Notes: generated by a model from the letters alone, not told the origin. Positions 1-11,240 are shown, counted from the stretch's first letter. The stretch is 64,000 bases of DNA from Pseudomonas kuykendallii (GCF_900106975.1 NZ_FNNU01000008.1:1-64000), one strand, 5' to 3'. Program-made: numbers and translations.

Positions 1-84
1 AAAGCGGCTCGGCGCCATGTCCGTTGGCGCGAGCGGGTGGAGCGTGTCGCGGTATTCGGTCGCCGCCGGGTTCCCTCTCCCCGG

Positions 85-108
85 CCCTCTCCCATAAATG
101 GGAGAGGG
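85..108. repeat. Inverted repeat downstream of nrdA
   Basis: A perfect 9-bp inverted repeat (CCCTCTCCC, 6-nt spacer, GGGAGAGGG) lies about 150 bp past the nrdA stop codon. It has no T tract, so it resembles the short palindromic intergenic repeats common in pseudomonads more than an intrinsic terminator. The rest of positions 1-256 shows no supportable gene; nrdB would be expected beyond the left edge. Confidence 0.55.
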
Positions 109-256
109 GGTCTCCCTGCGGAGCGAGCGGTTTCCAGAGCGAGGCGGCGCTAAGCGCGTGGCGGTTCGGAGCCCCTGAGCGTACGCCTGTACGTGATGGG
201 GGCCGGACCGCCGCGCAACGACGCGGGGTGCGCTCTGGGAGCCGCGGATTACCTAC

Positions 257-3148
<2,892 letters not shown>

Positions 3149-3271
3149 GAGGGTCTCCACGTTTCTAATTGGTTTGGACACTTGTCGTCGCGTCTGTTCG
3201 CTTTTTAACCAAATGCGTTCTCCGCCCGGTACAGCCAGCTAACCGGTGGAAAACACGATCGGAGCAGGAAA

Positions 3272-3454
3272 AAGGCGTGACTCAAGTGCCTTCCTGGCTC
3301 GTAAGTCCTTGGTCGCGGGTACGCTCGCGACCACAACCCCTAGTGGTTGCCCGATTGGGCCGACACTACGACCGCTGACGGCATGAGAATGCCGTTGACT
3401 CAGGGTCCGGCCTTCTGATAACGGCCGAAAGGGCTGCTGAAAAGCGTTTCGGCC
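3272..3454 (-). promoter_or_regulatory. Hairpin-rich nrdA 5' leader
   Basis: Read on the minus strand, the untranslated leader of nrdA contains several hairpins. There is an 8-bp stem GGCCGAAA/TTTCGGCC (3423-3454), a 7-bp stem ACGGCAT/ATGCCGT closed by a 4-nt loop (3378-3395), a 7-bp stem GGTCGCG/CGCGACC (3311-3332), and a weak AAGGC/GCCTT stem followed by a short T run (3272-3292). I do not recognise a known riboswitch class. The function is unknown; attenuation or mRNA stability control are possibilities. Confidence 0.5.
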
Positions 3455-3521
3455 TGCGGATTCCGAGGCTGTACGACGCTTCGTTCCGGGACCGCTTGAA
3501 TAGTGCAAGGCTTCGTTGTAA

Positions 3522-3537
3522 ACCCAAGATGTAGTGG
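3522..3537. promoter_or_regulatory. NrdR-box-like site near the nrdA promoter
   Basis: The 16-mer ACCCAAGATGTAGTGG matches 12 of 16 positions of the NrdR box consensus as I remember it (acaCwAtATaTwGtgT), and is flanked by a perfect AAACCC/GGGTTT dyad. It would sit about 15-30 nt downstream of the start of transcription predicted from the promoter at 3557-3585. That position suits a repressor. NrdR is the established ATP/dATP-sensing repressor of nrd genes. Confidence 0.6.
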
Positions 3538-3556
3538 GTTTGTTTTGTCGGGATAC

Positions 3557-3585
3557 AAGATAGAGCGTCAGGGGCGTTTGATCAA
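3557..3585 (-). promoter_or_regulatory. Candidate sigma-70 promoter for nrdA
   Basis: On the minus strand TTGATC (3585-3580) and TATCTT (3562-3557) are separated by exactly 17 nt. This is a reasonable sigma-70 pair. It is placed between the DnaA box upstream and the NrdR-like box downstream. It is a pattern match only. Confidence 0.4.
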
Positions 3586-3596
3586 CCGGCAAAACC

Positions 3597-3605
3597 TGTG
3601 GATAA
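3597..3605 (-). promoter_or_regulatory. DnaA box upstream of nrdA
   Basis: The minus strand reads TTATCCACA, a perfect high-affinity DnaA box, just upstream of the candidate nrdA -35 element. A two-mismatch relative (TTACCCACG, 3630-3638) lies 33 bp, about three helical turns, further upstream. DnaA control of nrdAB is established in E. coli; its action here is inferred from position. Confidence 0.65.
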
Positions 3606-3732
3606 CGTGTGCGTGGATTGTGGGTGGAACGTGGGTAACCGGGCGCAGGCAGCGTGGTTGGTGGGCTGCGCCGCCTGTCGAGCCTCAGCGGTGATTTTAC
3701 GCAGGCAGAAGTTTTTTTCTTCGACAAGGCGA

Positions 3733-3748
3733 CCACTACATCTTGTGT
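3733..3748. promoter_or_regulatory. Second NrdR-box-like site
   Basis: CCACTACATCTTGTGT matches 13 of 16 consensus NrdR-box positions. Thirteen of its bases are the exact reverse complement of the site at 3525-3537. NrdR boxes usually occur in pairs about 31 bp apart, but these two are about 211 bp apart. This one lies about 40 bp upstream of the candidate -10 element (3785-3790, TACAAT) of the divergent response-regulator gene. Confidence 0.5.
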
Positions 3749-3827
3749 TTTCCAGCGTTGCCTGTATCCGCCCCGCGGCGTTGCTACAATGCCGGCCGAT
3801 CCGGTCAGCCGGAGCCCTGAGGAGAGC

Positions 3828-4544
3828 GTGGTGCAGCAGGACATCTTGATCGTCGAAGACGACCAGCGGCTGGCGGAACTGACCCGTGAATACCTGGAGA
3901 GCCACGGGCTGAGCGTCGGCATCGAGGCCGACGGGGCCAGGGCGGCGGCGCGCATCCTGCGCGAGCGCCCGGCGCTGGTGGTGCTCGACCTGATGCTGCC
4001 GGGCGAGGATGGCCTGAGCATCTGCCGCAAGGTGCGCGGCGAGTTCGACGGGCCGATCCTCATGCTCACCGCGCGCACCGACGACATGGACGAAGTGCAG
4101 GGCCTGGAAACCGGCGCCGACGACTACGTGTGCAAGCCGGTGCGCCCGCGCGTGCTGCTGGCGCGCATCCGCGCCCTGCTGCGCCGCCGCGAGGGCAGCG
4201 CCGAGCCCGTCGCGGAAAACCAGCGGCGCCTGGAGTTCGGCCCGCTGGTGATCGACAACGCGATGCGCGAGGCCTGGCTGGCCGGGCGCGGCATCGAGCT
4301 GACCAGCGCCGAGTTCGACCTGCTCTGGCTGCTGGCCTTCAATGCCGGGCGCATCCTCTCGCGCGAGGAAATCTTCAATGCCTTGCGCGGCATCGAGTAC
4401 GACGGCCAGGACCGCTCCATCGACGTGCGCATCTCGCGAATCCGGCCGAAGATCGGCGACGATCCGATGCATCCGCGGCTGATCAAGACCGTGCGCAGCA
4501 AGGGCTACCTGTTCGTCCGCGAGGCGGCCGAGGACATGCGCTAG
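3828..4544 (+). CDS. OmpR-family response regulator (RstA-like)
   Basis: This is a cytoplasmic two-component response regulator of 238 aa. It has a receiver domain (about 1-118) with the acidic pocket EDD at 10-12, phospho-acceptor Asp54, Thr81 and Lys103, followed by a winged-helix OmpR DNA-binding domain (about 140-235). The start is uncertain. GTG at 3828 follows GAGGAGAG and sits well for translation, while GTG at 3831 is equally possible. The ATG at 3789 overlaps a probable -10 element, and longer in-frame extensions look non-coding. Its kinase partner lies one gene downstream. The equivalent position beside nrdA in P. aeruginosa holds an RstA/RstB-like pair (PA1157/PA1158). The signal is unknown. 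Confidence 0.9.
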   Translation: MVQQDILIVEDDQRLAELTREYLESHGLSVGIEADGARAAARILRERPALVVLDLMLPGEDGLSICRKVRGEFDGPILMLTARTDDMDEVQGLETGADDYVCKPVRPRVLLARIRALLRRREGSAEPVAENQRRLEFGPLVIDNAMREAWLAGRGIELTSAEFDLLWLLAFNAGRILSREEIFNALRGIEYDGQDRSIDVRISRIRPKIGDDPMHPRLIKTVRSKGYLFVREAAEDMR

Positions 4545-4584
4545 GCTGCTCGATACGCCGGACAGGCCCAGAAGAGGTTGTGCC

Positions 4585-5124
4585 ATGTTTCCCACCTTCA
4601 CTACCGCGCGCTTTCTGCTTCGCGAGATCGACCAGCGCGACATCGACGCGGTGTTCCGCGGGCTGTCCAACCCGGACGTGATCCGCTATTACGGCGTGTC
4701 CTACCGTTCGCTGGACGAAACCCAGACGCAGATGGACTGGTACCGCGACCTGCAGGAACAGCAGAGCGGGCTCTGGTGGGGCATCGCCTTTCGCGAGGCG
4801 CCGGAGCAACTGATCGGCGCCTGCGGCTTCAACGACTGGTCGCCGAGCCACAGGCGCATCGAGCTGGGCTACTGGCTGATGCCCGAGCACTGGCGCTGCG
4901 GGGTGATGAGCGAATGCCTGCCGCCGATCCTGCGGCATGCCTTCGACGACATGCGCATCCATCGCATCGAGGCGGTGGTGGATACCGACAACCTCGCCAG
5001 CCGCTGCCTGCTCGAACGTATCGGTTTCCGCCATGAGGGCACGCGCCGCGACGGCGAGCTGAAGGACGAGCGCTTCATCGACACCGAACACTACGGCCTG
5101 CTGAGCAGCGATCCGTGGTCGTGA
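4585..5124 (+). CDS. GNAT-family N-acetyltransferase (RimJ/RimL type)
   Basis: The 179-aa protein has the RimJ/RimL-type GNAT fold: an N-terminal TARFLLREI strand, the ELGYWLMPEHWRCGVMSE acetyl-CoA-binding region at about 92-110, and the DNLASRCLLERIGF motif at about 134-147. Such enzymes acetylate N-terminal or small-molecule amines. The substrate cannot be read from sequence. It sits between the response regulator and the kinase, and its stop codon overlaps the kinase start. The three genes therefore probably form one transcript. Confidence 0.88.
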   Translation: MFPTFTTARFLLREIDQRDIDAVFRGLSNPDVIRYYGVSYRSLDETQTQMDWYRDLQEQQSGLWWGIAFREAPEQLIGACGFNDWSPSHRRIELGYWLMPEHWRCGVMSECLPPILRHAFDDMRIHRIEAVVDTDNLASRCLLERIGFRHEGTRRDGELKDERFIDTEHYGLLSSDPWS

Positions 5125-6758
5125 ACCGCGCGCGGCGGGGCGCCGCGCTGAACTCGATCTTCCTGCGCATCTACGGCGGCATGCTCGCGGCCATCGTCCT
5201 GGTGGCGCTGCTCGGCTTCGCGACGGTGCATTTGGTCAACAAGGTGCGCAGCGACCAGTACCGCGAGAACCTCGCGCGCGGCACCTTCCGCCTGATGGCC
5301 GACAACCTGGCGCCGATGAGCGACGTCGAGCGCCGCCGTTCCACCGCGTTGTGGGGGCGCCTGCTGGGCATTCCGCTGGAAATCCAGCCGCTGCTCGACA
5401 CCTCGCTGGACAGCCGCGAGCGCGCCCGCCTGCTGCACGGCCAGGTGCTGGTGGAGCAGACCGGGCCGCACGCGGCGAAGATCTTCAGCCTGATCAGCGA
5501 CGCCGAAGGGGTGATGCTCACCAGCGAGGTCGGGCAGATCAGCGAGCAACTGGCGCGCGCCACCGTCTACCTGCTGATGGACGAACTGGTGCATTACCCG
5601 CCGGCCGAGCAGCCGAGCCGGCTGGCCGAGTTGAAGCAGGCCAAGCAGTTCGGTTTCGACCTCAGCCTGCGCCCGCTGGACACGGCCGATCTGGACGCCG
5701 ACCAGCGCCGCCGGATCGACGAGGGCGACACGGTGATGGCGCTGGGCAAGGGTGGCGATTCGATCCGCGTGTTCGCCGGCATGGTCAACACGCCCTGGTT
5801 GCTGGAAATCGGCCCGCTGTACCAGATGAACCCCTATCCACCGCAGCTGCTGGTGCTGATCGGGCTGCTCGGTCTGAGCCTGATCGGGCTCGCCGTGTAC
5901 CTGCTGGTGCGCCAGCTGGAGCAGCGCCTGCGCGGCCTGGAAGCGGCCGCCACGCGCATCGCCGGTGGCAACCTGGAGGCGCGCGTGCCGGCCGGCGGCG
6001 CCGATTCGGTGGGGCGCCTGGCCGCGGCGTTTAACGGCATGGCGGAGCATCTGCAGCGGCTGCTGTCGGTGCAGCGCGAGATGGTCCGGGCGGTGTCCCA
6101 CGAGCTGCGCACGCCGGTGGCGCGGCTGCGCTTCGGCCTGGAGATGATCGGCGACGCGGAAACCGAGCAGGCGCGGCGCAAGTATATGGACGGCATGGAC
6201 GGCGATATCCAGGACCTCGATCGTCTGGTGGACGAGATGCTCACCTACGCGCGCCTGGAGCAGGGTTCGCCGGCGCTGAATTTCCAGTTGCTGGACATCG
6301 ATGCGTTGCTCGACCAGGTGATTGGCGAGCTGGCTCCGCTGCGCCCCGCGGTGCGGCTGGAGCGCGGCGCGCCCAGCGCGGTGGGCGTGCGGGTGGAGGG
6401 CGAGGCGCGTTATCTGCACCGCGCCTTGCAGAACCTGGTGACCAATGCCCTGCGCCACGCCGAGTCGCGGGTGCGGGTGAGCTTCAGGGCGGGGCCGCGG
6501 CGTTGCCGTATAGATGTGGAGGACGACGGCCCCGGCGTTCCCGAGGACGCCTGGGAGCGCATCTTCACGCCCTTCCTGCGCCTCGACGACAGCCGTACCC
6601 GAGCGTCGGGCGGGCATGGCCTGGGGCTTTCGATCGTTCGGCGGATCATCTACTGGCACGCCGGCCGCGCCCAGATCGGTCGCAGCGAAAGCCTCGGCGG
6701 CGCCTGTTTCAGCCTGGTCTGGCCGTTGCGCCAGGAGCAGGAGGAGCGCACGCCGTAG
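5115..6758 (+). CDS. Sensor histidine kinase (RstB-like)
   Basis: This is an inner-membrane sensor kinase of 547 aa. A transmembrane helix lies near residues 18-38, followed by a periplasmic sensor region (about 40-235), a second helix near 238-260, and HAMP, HisKA (VSHELRTPV, phospho-His329) and HATPase domains with an N box (LVTNALRH), DDGPGVP and GGHGLGLS. The start is GTG at 5115 or GTG at 5121; both overlap the upstream acetyltransferase, implying translational coupling. It is the evident partner of the regulator at 3828-4544. Confidence 0.9.
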   Translation: MVVNRARRGAALNSIFLRIYGGMLAAIVLVALLGFATVHLVNKVRSDQYRENLARGTFRLMADNLAPMSDVERRRSTALWGRLLGIPLEIQPLLDTSLDSRERARLLHGQVLVEQTGPHAAKIFSLISDAEGVMLTSEVGQISEQLARATVYLLMDELVHYPPAEQPSRLAELKQAKQFGFDLSLRPLDTADLDADQRRRIDEGDTVMALGKGGDSIRVFAGMVNTPWLLEIGPLYQMNPYPPQLLVLIGLLGLSLIGLAVYLLVRQLEQRLRGLEAAATRIAGGNLEARVPAGGADSVGRLAAAFNGMAEHLQRLLSVQREMVRAVSHELRTPVARLRFGLEMIGDAETEQARRKYMDGMDGDIQDLDRLVDEMLTYARLEQGSPALNFQLLDIDALLDQVIGELAPLRPAVRLERGAPSAVGVRVEGEARYLHRALQNLVTNALRHAESRVRVSFRAGPRRCRIDVEDDGPGVPEDAWERIFTPFLRLDDSRTRASGGHGLGLSIVRRIIYWHAGRAQIGRSESLGGACFSLVWPLRQEQEERTP

Positions 6759-6767
6759 CGCGCGAGG

Positions 6768-7487
6768 TCAGGCTTCGACGGCTACCAGGCTGAGCAGGCG
6801 CCCGTCGACCAGGGTGAACTGGCCGTCCAGTTCGACGCCAACGTGCCATTCCGGCGAGAGCGTCTTGAGCAAGCGCAGGCGCGCATGGCCCCGCTCGTCC
6901 CAGCGCAGCACTTCGGCATCCTGGAAATAGAAGTTCTTGTGCACCAGCGGATAGAGCGCCTTGTACAAGCATTCCTTGAGCGAGAAGGTCAGCGTCACCG
7001 CGAGGGAGCAGTCGCCGGGGGCCAGGCGCTGCTGCTCGGCTTCGGTGAGGATTTCGCTGCACAGGCGCTGCGCGCGCACGTCGGTGAGCGGCACTTCGGC
7101 GTCCAGGCCAAGGCCTCGCCAGCGCTGGCTTTCACCGACGATGGCGGCGGCCCAGCCCTTGCTGTGGGTGATCGAGCCGCAGGTGCCGGCCGGCCACTGC
7201 GGCGCGCCGTCCTCCGCCACCATCGGCGTTTCCGCGCGGCCGCGCATATGCGCCAGCGCTTCGCGCGCGCACAGGCGCCCGGCGAGGAACTCGGCCTTGC
7301 GCTTGGCGATGGCACCGAGGATGTTCGAGGGCGGGACGATGCCGCAGCGGGCGAAGTCGGCGAGTTCGAGCCGCTCGGCATCGAACGCAGCCTTCACCAG
7401 CGAAAGGCCGGGCAGCACGGTGGGAAACGGCCAGTCGGCGGTCAGTGTCGGGCAGCAGGCGGGAAGCCGGGGGGAGTAGGAAGTCAT
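6768..7487 (-). CDS. pcpS: 4'-phosphopantetheinyl transferase (PcpS-like)
   Basis: The enzyme transfers the phosphopantetheine arm of CoA onto acyl, peptidyl or aryl carrier proteins. The 239-aa length fits Pseudomonas PcpS. The Sfp/EntD-type motifs are present: GLGLDAE with the Mg-binding Asp, and FSLKECLYK, the family F-S-x-K-E-x-x-x-K signature. In P. aeruginosa the single PcpS (PA1165) serves both fatty-acid and siderophore synthesis and lies in the same neighbourhood as nrdA. It is convergent with the kinase gene, with 9 bp between the stop codons. Confidence 0.9.
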   Translation of the reverse strand: MTSYSPRLPACCPTLTADWPFPTVLPGLSLVKAAFDAERLELADFARCGIVPPSNILGAIAKRKAEFLAGRLCAREALAHMRGRAETPMVAEDGAPQWPAGTCGSITHSKGWAAAIVGESQRWRGLGLDAEVPLTDVRAQRLCSEILTEAEQQRLAPGDCSLAVTLTFSLKECLYKALYPLVHKNFYFQDAEVLRWDERGHARLRLLKTLSPEWHVGVELDGQFTLVDGRLLSLVAVEA

Positions 7488-7577
7488 GCGGCTATTCTGC
7501 CGCAGCCTGGTTGCCGGCGGCGACCTGTTTGCGAAAACCGCGCCCGCGGCGGGCGCAGGCCGGTGGTGGCGCGGCGG

Positions 7578-8369
7578 CTAATCGAACACCCCCTTGAGGA
7601 AGGATTTCATGTCGGCCCAGGAATTCTCGTCGGCTTCCTTCTGATAGCCGATGTCCGGCCCGCCGTGCTCGCCATGGCTCAGGCGGTCCGCATCGGGGTT
7701 GGTGAAACCGTGCTTGGCGCCGGGCAGGCTGACGAAATCGTAATCGGCGTCGGCGTTGTCCATCTCTTCCTTGAACGCGGCGACCTGCTCGGGCGTGACC
7801 ATGCTGTCGGCCTCGCCGTGCTCGACCAGGATGCGCGCCTTGATGCTGCCCTTGGTCGCCGGGACGGCCGGCACCAGGGCACCGTGGAAGCTCACCACGC
7901 CGAGCAGCGGGACGCTCTGGCGGGCCATGTCCAGCACCACCTTGCCGCCGAAGCAGTAGCCGATCGCGGCGATCTGTTTGGCGTCGGTCTGCGGCTGCGC
8001 CTTGATCAGGTCGAGGCCGGCGAGGAAACGCGCCTTGCTCGCCGCGGCATCCGCGGTGGCCGCCTGCATGAAGGCGAGGGCGTCCTTGGGATGCTCGGTG
8101 TTCTTGCCGCCGCCATACATGTCGATGGCCAGGGCGGCGTAGCCGAGGCCGGCGAGATCGCGTGCGCGGCGCTTGGCGTAGTCGTTCAGCCCCCACCATT
8201 CGTGAACCACCATCACGCCGGGCCGCGGGCCTTCGATGGCATCGTCATAGGCGAAGTAGCCGATGAGCTTGGTGCCGTCGGCGCTTTCGTAGGGAATTTC
8301 CTGGGTCTTGATGGCGGCGAACGAGAGGCCGCTGAAGAGCATCAGCAGGCCGAGCAGGCAAGTGCGCAT
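7578..8369 (-). CDS. Secreted dienelactone hydrolase family protein
   Basis: This is an alpha/beta hydrolase of the dienelactone hydrolase family, 263 aa. A signal peptide (MRTCLLGLLMLFSGLSFA) predicts periplasmic export. The nucleophile lies in GYCFGG, where Cys replaces the usual Ser as in true dienelactone hydrolases. The Asp is in EADSMV and the His in GAKHGF. The start at 8369 was chosen because it opens the signal peptide; the longer frame upstream overlaps the AraC gene. The substrate is unknown. Confidence 0.86.
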   Translation of the reverse strand: MRTCLLGLLMLFSGLSFAAIKTQEIPYESADGTKLIGYFAYDDAIEGPRPGVMVVHEWWGLNDYAKRRARDLAGLGYAALAIDMYGGGKNTEHPKDALAFMQAATADAAASKARFLAGLDLIKAQPQTDAKQIAAIGYCFGGKVVLDMARQSVPLLGVVSFHGALVPAVPATKGSIKARILVEHGEADSMVTPEQVAAFKEEMDNADADYDFVSLPGAKHGFTNPDADRLSHGEHGGPDIGYQKEADENSWADMKSFLKGVFD

Positions 8370-8446
8370 GGCAGGTTCCTTGGTTGTCGAGCGCCAAAGC
8401 CTAGGTCGAAATGCCGCGCCTGTGAAGCGAGGCGGCTGGCGACGGC

Positions 8447-9442
8447 TCAGCTTTCCTGCGCGCGGTAGGCGCCCGGGGTGAGGCCGGTCCACTTCTTGAA
8501 CGCCCGATGGAACGCCGACGGCTCGGAAAAGCCCAGGCGCTCGGCGATGCGCTGGATCGGCAGATCGCTGCCCAACTGGTAGATCGCCAGGTCGCGGCGC
8601 AAGTGGTCCTTGAGTTCCTGGAAGCTGGTGCCTTCCTCGTGCAGGTGGCGGCGCAGCGTCTGCGGGCTCATGTGCAACTGGCGGGCGATGCTGTCGAGGT
8701 CCGGCCAGTGTTCGCACTCGCGGCCAAGCAGGCGGCGGATGCGGCTGGTCAGGCTGTCGCCGCCATCCGGCCTGGCCAGCAGATCGGCCGGCGAATGCAG
8801 GAGGAAGCGCTTGAGCGTGCGCTCGTCCTGCAGCAGCGGCATGGGCAGGTAGCGGGCGTTGAACAGCAAACTGTTGGCGGCCGCCTCGAAACGATGCGGG
8901 CAGGGGAACAGCAGGTCGTACTCGGCGTGGTGCGCGGGCGCCGGATAGCTGAAGGTCACTTCATCGAGGCGGATGCGCTGGCCGATCAGCCAGCTGCCCA
9001 GGCGATGCCAGATCACCAGCAGGCTCTCCAGCAGGAAATGCTCGTCGTCCCAGGCGCCGACCTCGTCGACCGACAGGCGAACCTGCTCGCCCTCGCGGCG
9101 CAGGCGGATGCCCGGCGAGCCGGGGAACAGGCCATAGAAGAGGGCGCCGCGCTGCAGGGCCTTTTCCAGGTTGCGGCAATGGATGATGGTGTGGCCCATC
9201 ATGGCGAAGGTGCCGCGCTTGCTCGGCTGGTTGCCGAGGCCGAGGTATTCGTCGTCGAGCACCTCCCAGAGCAACTGCACCAGGCGGGCGAACTGCTCCG
9301 GCGCGATGCGCGCGCGCGGCTGTTTGAGCAGCGCCGGCGGGATGCCGGCGCCGAGCAGCAGGGCGTCGGGCGCCAGACCGCGGCGTTCCACCCCACGCAG
9401 CGCCGCGCGGACGAAATGATTGGAAATCGTGCGTTCGCGCAA
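8447..9442 (-). CDS. AraC-family transcriptional regulator
   Basis: The 331-aa regulator has an N-terminal ligand-binding domain of the type shared by OruR/ArgR-like AraC proteins (about 1-200). The C-terminal double helix-turn-helix AraC domain spans about 235-328, ending in the family signature around IQRIAERLGFSEPSAFHRAF. It lies upstream of the hydrolase gene on the same strand, and divergent from dctA across about 320 bp. Its target is unknown; either neighbour is possible. Confidence 0.9.
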   Translation of the reverse strand: MRERTISNHFVRAALRGVERRGLAPDALLLGAGIPPALLKQPRARIAPEQFARLVQLLWEVLDDEYLGLGNQPSKRGTFAMMGHTIIHCRNLEKALQRGALFYGLFPGSPGIRLRREGEQVRLSVDEVGAWDDEHFLLESLLVIWHRLGSWLIGQRIRLDEVTFSYPAPAHHAEYDLLFPCPHRFEAAANSLLFNARYLPMPLLQDERTLKRFLLHSPADLLARPDGGDSLTSRIRRLLGRECEHWPDLDSIARQLHMSPQTLRRHLHEEGTSFQELKDHLRRDLAIYQLGSDLPIQRIAERLGFSEPSAFHRAFKKWTGLTPGAYRAQES

Positions 9443-9542
9443 GGCGCTTCCCTCGTTCCGGTGCGCGCCGATGGTAGAGCGCGACCGGATGCCTCACAAG
9501 CGTGGCGGCCTGGCGAGGGCGAGTGGCGAAAAGCCGCCATCC

Positions 9543-9579
9543 GGGCGGGTTGTCGCCAGGCAAAGGGCGGGTTTCCGCC
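9543..9579. promoter_or_regulatory. Tandem repeat sites upstream of dctA
   Basis: GGGCGGGTTGTCGCC (9543-9557) and GGGCGGGTTTCCGCC (9565-9579) are direct repeats exactly 22 bp apart, or two helical turns. Each has internal GGCG/CGCC dyad symmetry. They lie 76-112 bp upstream of the sigma-54 promoter, the usual location for enhancer-binding protein sites. Binding by DctD or a similar activator is inferred. Confidence 0.6.
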
Positions 9580-9654
9580 ATCTCCAAACGCGCAGGCCGC
9601 AGTGATTTTTTCTTAAATCGTTGAATTTGAAAGATAAAAAACTTGATGAGGAAT

Positions 9655-9669
9655 TGGCACAGCGCTTGC
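9655..9669 (+). promoter_or_regulatory. Sigma-54 promoter of dctA
   Basis: TGGCAC, five bases, then TTGC is an exact -24/-12 sigma-54 promoter. The GG and GC dinucleotides are correctly spaced. It lies about 100 bp ahead of the dctA start. RpoN-dependent, DctB/DctD-activated dctA transcription is well established in Pseudomonas and rhizobia. Confidence 0.9.
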
Positions 9670-9766
9670 GATAAGGCTGATACCCGGCGCGCCCGGGGCC
9701 AACAATCATAAAACCTCAGTCAGAGGTGTGCGCTGCTCCAGGCAGTGCGACGCCCGGGAACCTTCC

Positions 9767-11080
9767 ATGACTCGTCAGCCCTTCTATAAAAGTCTTTATG
9801 TCCAGGTTCTGGTGGCAATCGCCATCGGCATTCTGCTCGGCCACTTCTATCCGCAGACCGGAGCGGCGATGAAGCCGCTGGGCGACGGATTCGTGAAACT
9901 GATCAAGATGGTCATCGCCCCCATCATCTTCTGCACCGTGGTCACCGGCATCGCCGGCATGCAGAGCATGAAAGCGGTCGGCAAGACCGGCGGCATGGCG
10001 CTGCTGTATTTCGAGATCGTTTCCACCATCGCCCTGATCATCGGCCTGGTCGTGGTCAACGTCGCCCAGCCCGGTGTCGGCATGCACGTCGATCCGGCGT
10101 CGCTGGACACCTCGGGTATCGCTGCCTACGCCGCTGCCGGCGAGAAGCAGAGCACCATCGACTTCCTGATGAACGTGATTCCGGGGACCGTGGTCGGCGC
10201 CTTCGCCAACGGCGACATCCTCCAGGTGCTGTTCTTCTCCGTACTCTTCGGCTACGCCCTGCATCGCCTGGGCGAGCGCGGCCGTCCGGTGTTCGACTTC
10301 ATCGAGCGCATCTCGCACATCTTCTTCAACATCATCAACGTGATCATGAAGGTCGCGCCCATCGGTGCCTTCGGCGCCATGGCCTTCACCATCGGCAAGT
10401 ACGGCGTCGGTTCGCTGGTGCAGCTGGGTCAGCTGATGGCCTGCTTCTACATCACCTGCCTGCTGTTCGTGCTGCTAGTGCTGGGCGGCATCGCCCGCGC
10501 GCACGGCTTCAGCATCATCAAGTTCATCAAGTACATCCGTGAAGAACTGATGATCGTGCTGGGCACGTCCTCCTCGGAATCGGCGCTGCCGCGCATGATC
10601 GCCAAGATGGAAAAACTCGGCGCCAACAAGTCCGTGGTCGGCCTGGTGATCCCCACCGGTTACTCGTTCAACCTCGACGGCACCTCCATCTACCTGACCA
10701 TGGCCGCGGTGTTCATCGCCCAGGCCACCGACACGCCGATGGACATCAGCCACCAGATCACCCTGCTGATCGTGCTGCTGATCGCCTCCAAGGGCGCCGC
10801 CGGCGTCACCGGTAGCGGCTTCATCGTGCTCGCCGCCACCCTGTCCGCCGTCGGCCACCTGCCGGTTGCCGGCCTGGCGCTGATCCTCGGTATCGACCGC
10901 TTCATGTCCGAAGCCCGCGCGCTGACCAACCTGGTCGGCAACGGCGTGGCGACCATCGTCGTCGCCAAGTGGTGCAAGCAGCTGGACGAGAAAGCCCTGG
11001 ATGACGAGCTGCACGGTCGCGGCACGCCGGACGAGCTGCTCGGCGAAACGCCCATCGAGAGCAAGCCGCTGCACGTCTGA
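9767..11080 (+). CDS. dctA: C4-dicarboxylate:cation symporter
   Basis: This inner-membrane secondary transporter imports succinate, fumarate and malate with protons or sodium. The 437-aa protein shows the whole DAACS-family pattern: multiple membrane segments, the serine-rich re-entrant loop near [12 protein letters not shown], the helical hairpin near [13 protein letters not shown] and the conserved [11 protein letters not shown] region. The ATG at 9767 opens [10 protein letters not shown], typical of Pseudomonas DctA. A strong terminator follows at 11112. The gene is monocistronic and preceded by a sigma-54 promoter. Confidence 0.97.
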   Translation: MTRQPFYKSLYVQVLVAIAIGILLGHFYPQTGAAMKPLGDGFVKLIKMVIAPIIFCTVVTGIAGMQSMKAVGKTGGMALLYFEIVSTIALIIGLVVVNVAQPGVGMHVDPASLDTSGIAAYAAAGEKQSTIDFLMNVIPGTVVGAFANGDILQVLFFSVLFGYALHRLGERGRPVFDFIERISHIFFNIINVIMKVAPIGAFGAMAFTIGKYGVGSLVQLGQLMACFYITCLLFVLLVLGGIARAHGFSIIKFIKYIREELMIVLGTSSSESALPRMIAKMEKLGANKSVVGLVIPTGYSFNLDGTSIYLTMAAVFIAQATDTPMDISHQITLLIVLLIASKGAAGVTGSGFIVLAATLSAVGHLPVAGLALILGIDRFMSEARALTNLVGNGVATIVVAKWCKQLDEKALDDELHGRGTPDELLGETPIESKPLHV

Positions 11081-11111
11081 GTCGCACCACCCTTCGAGCC
11101 CTGCTCGATGA

Positions 11112-11139
11112 AAAGCCCGCCGCCTGGCGGGCTTTTTTT
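11112..11139 (+). terminator. Intrinsic terminator of dctA
   Basis: AAAGCCCGCC, a 4-nt loop and GGCGGGCTTT form a 10-bp stem followed by a run of T, 31 bp after the dctA stop. Confidence 0.93.
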
Positions 11140-11220
11140 GGCCTGACGGATTGCGTCAATCGGCTCGAGCGCTGGCGTCATTGAGCGCATCGCCCGCCAC
11201 CCTTACGCTGCAGGCAGACC

Positions 11221-11228
11221 AACAAGAA
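11221..11228 (+). promoter_or_regulatory. Crc/Hfq CA-motif candidate before the CoA-transferase gene
   Basis: AACAAGAA fits the AANAANAA motif through which Hfq/Crc blocks translation during carbon catabolite repression in pseudomonads. It lies 12 nt ahead of the start codon at 11241. The motif is short, so chance is possible. Confidence 0.4.
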
Positions 11229-11240
11229 AATGGAGCCTGG

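Noticed and set aside
3272-3548. A cobalamin riboswitch ahead of nrdA
   Set aside because: Some nrd genes are under B12 control, but the conserved B12-box sequence pattern is not present in the leader.
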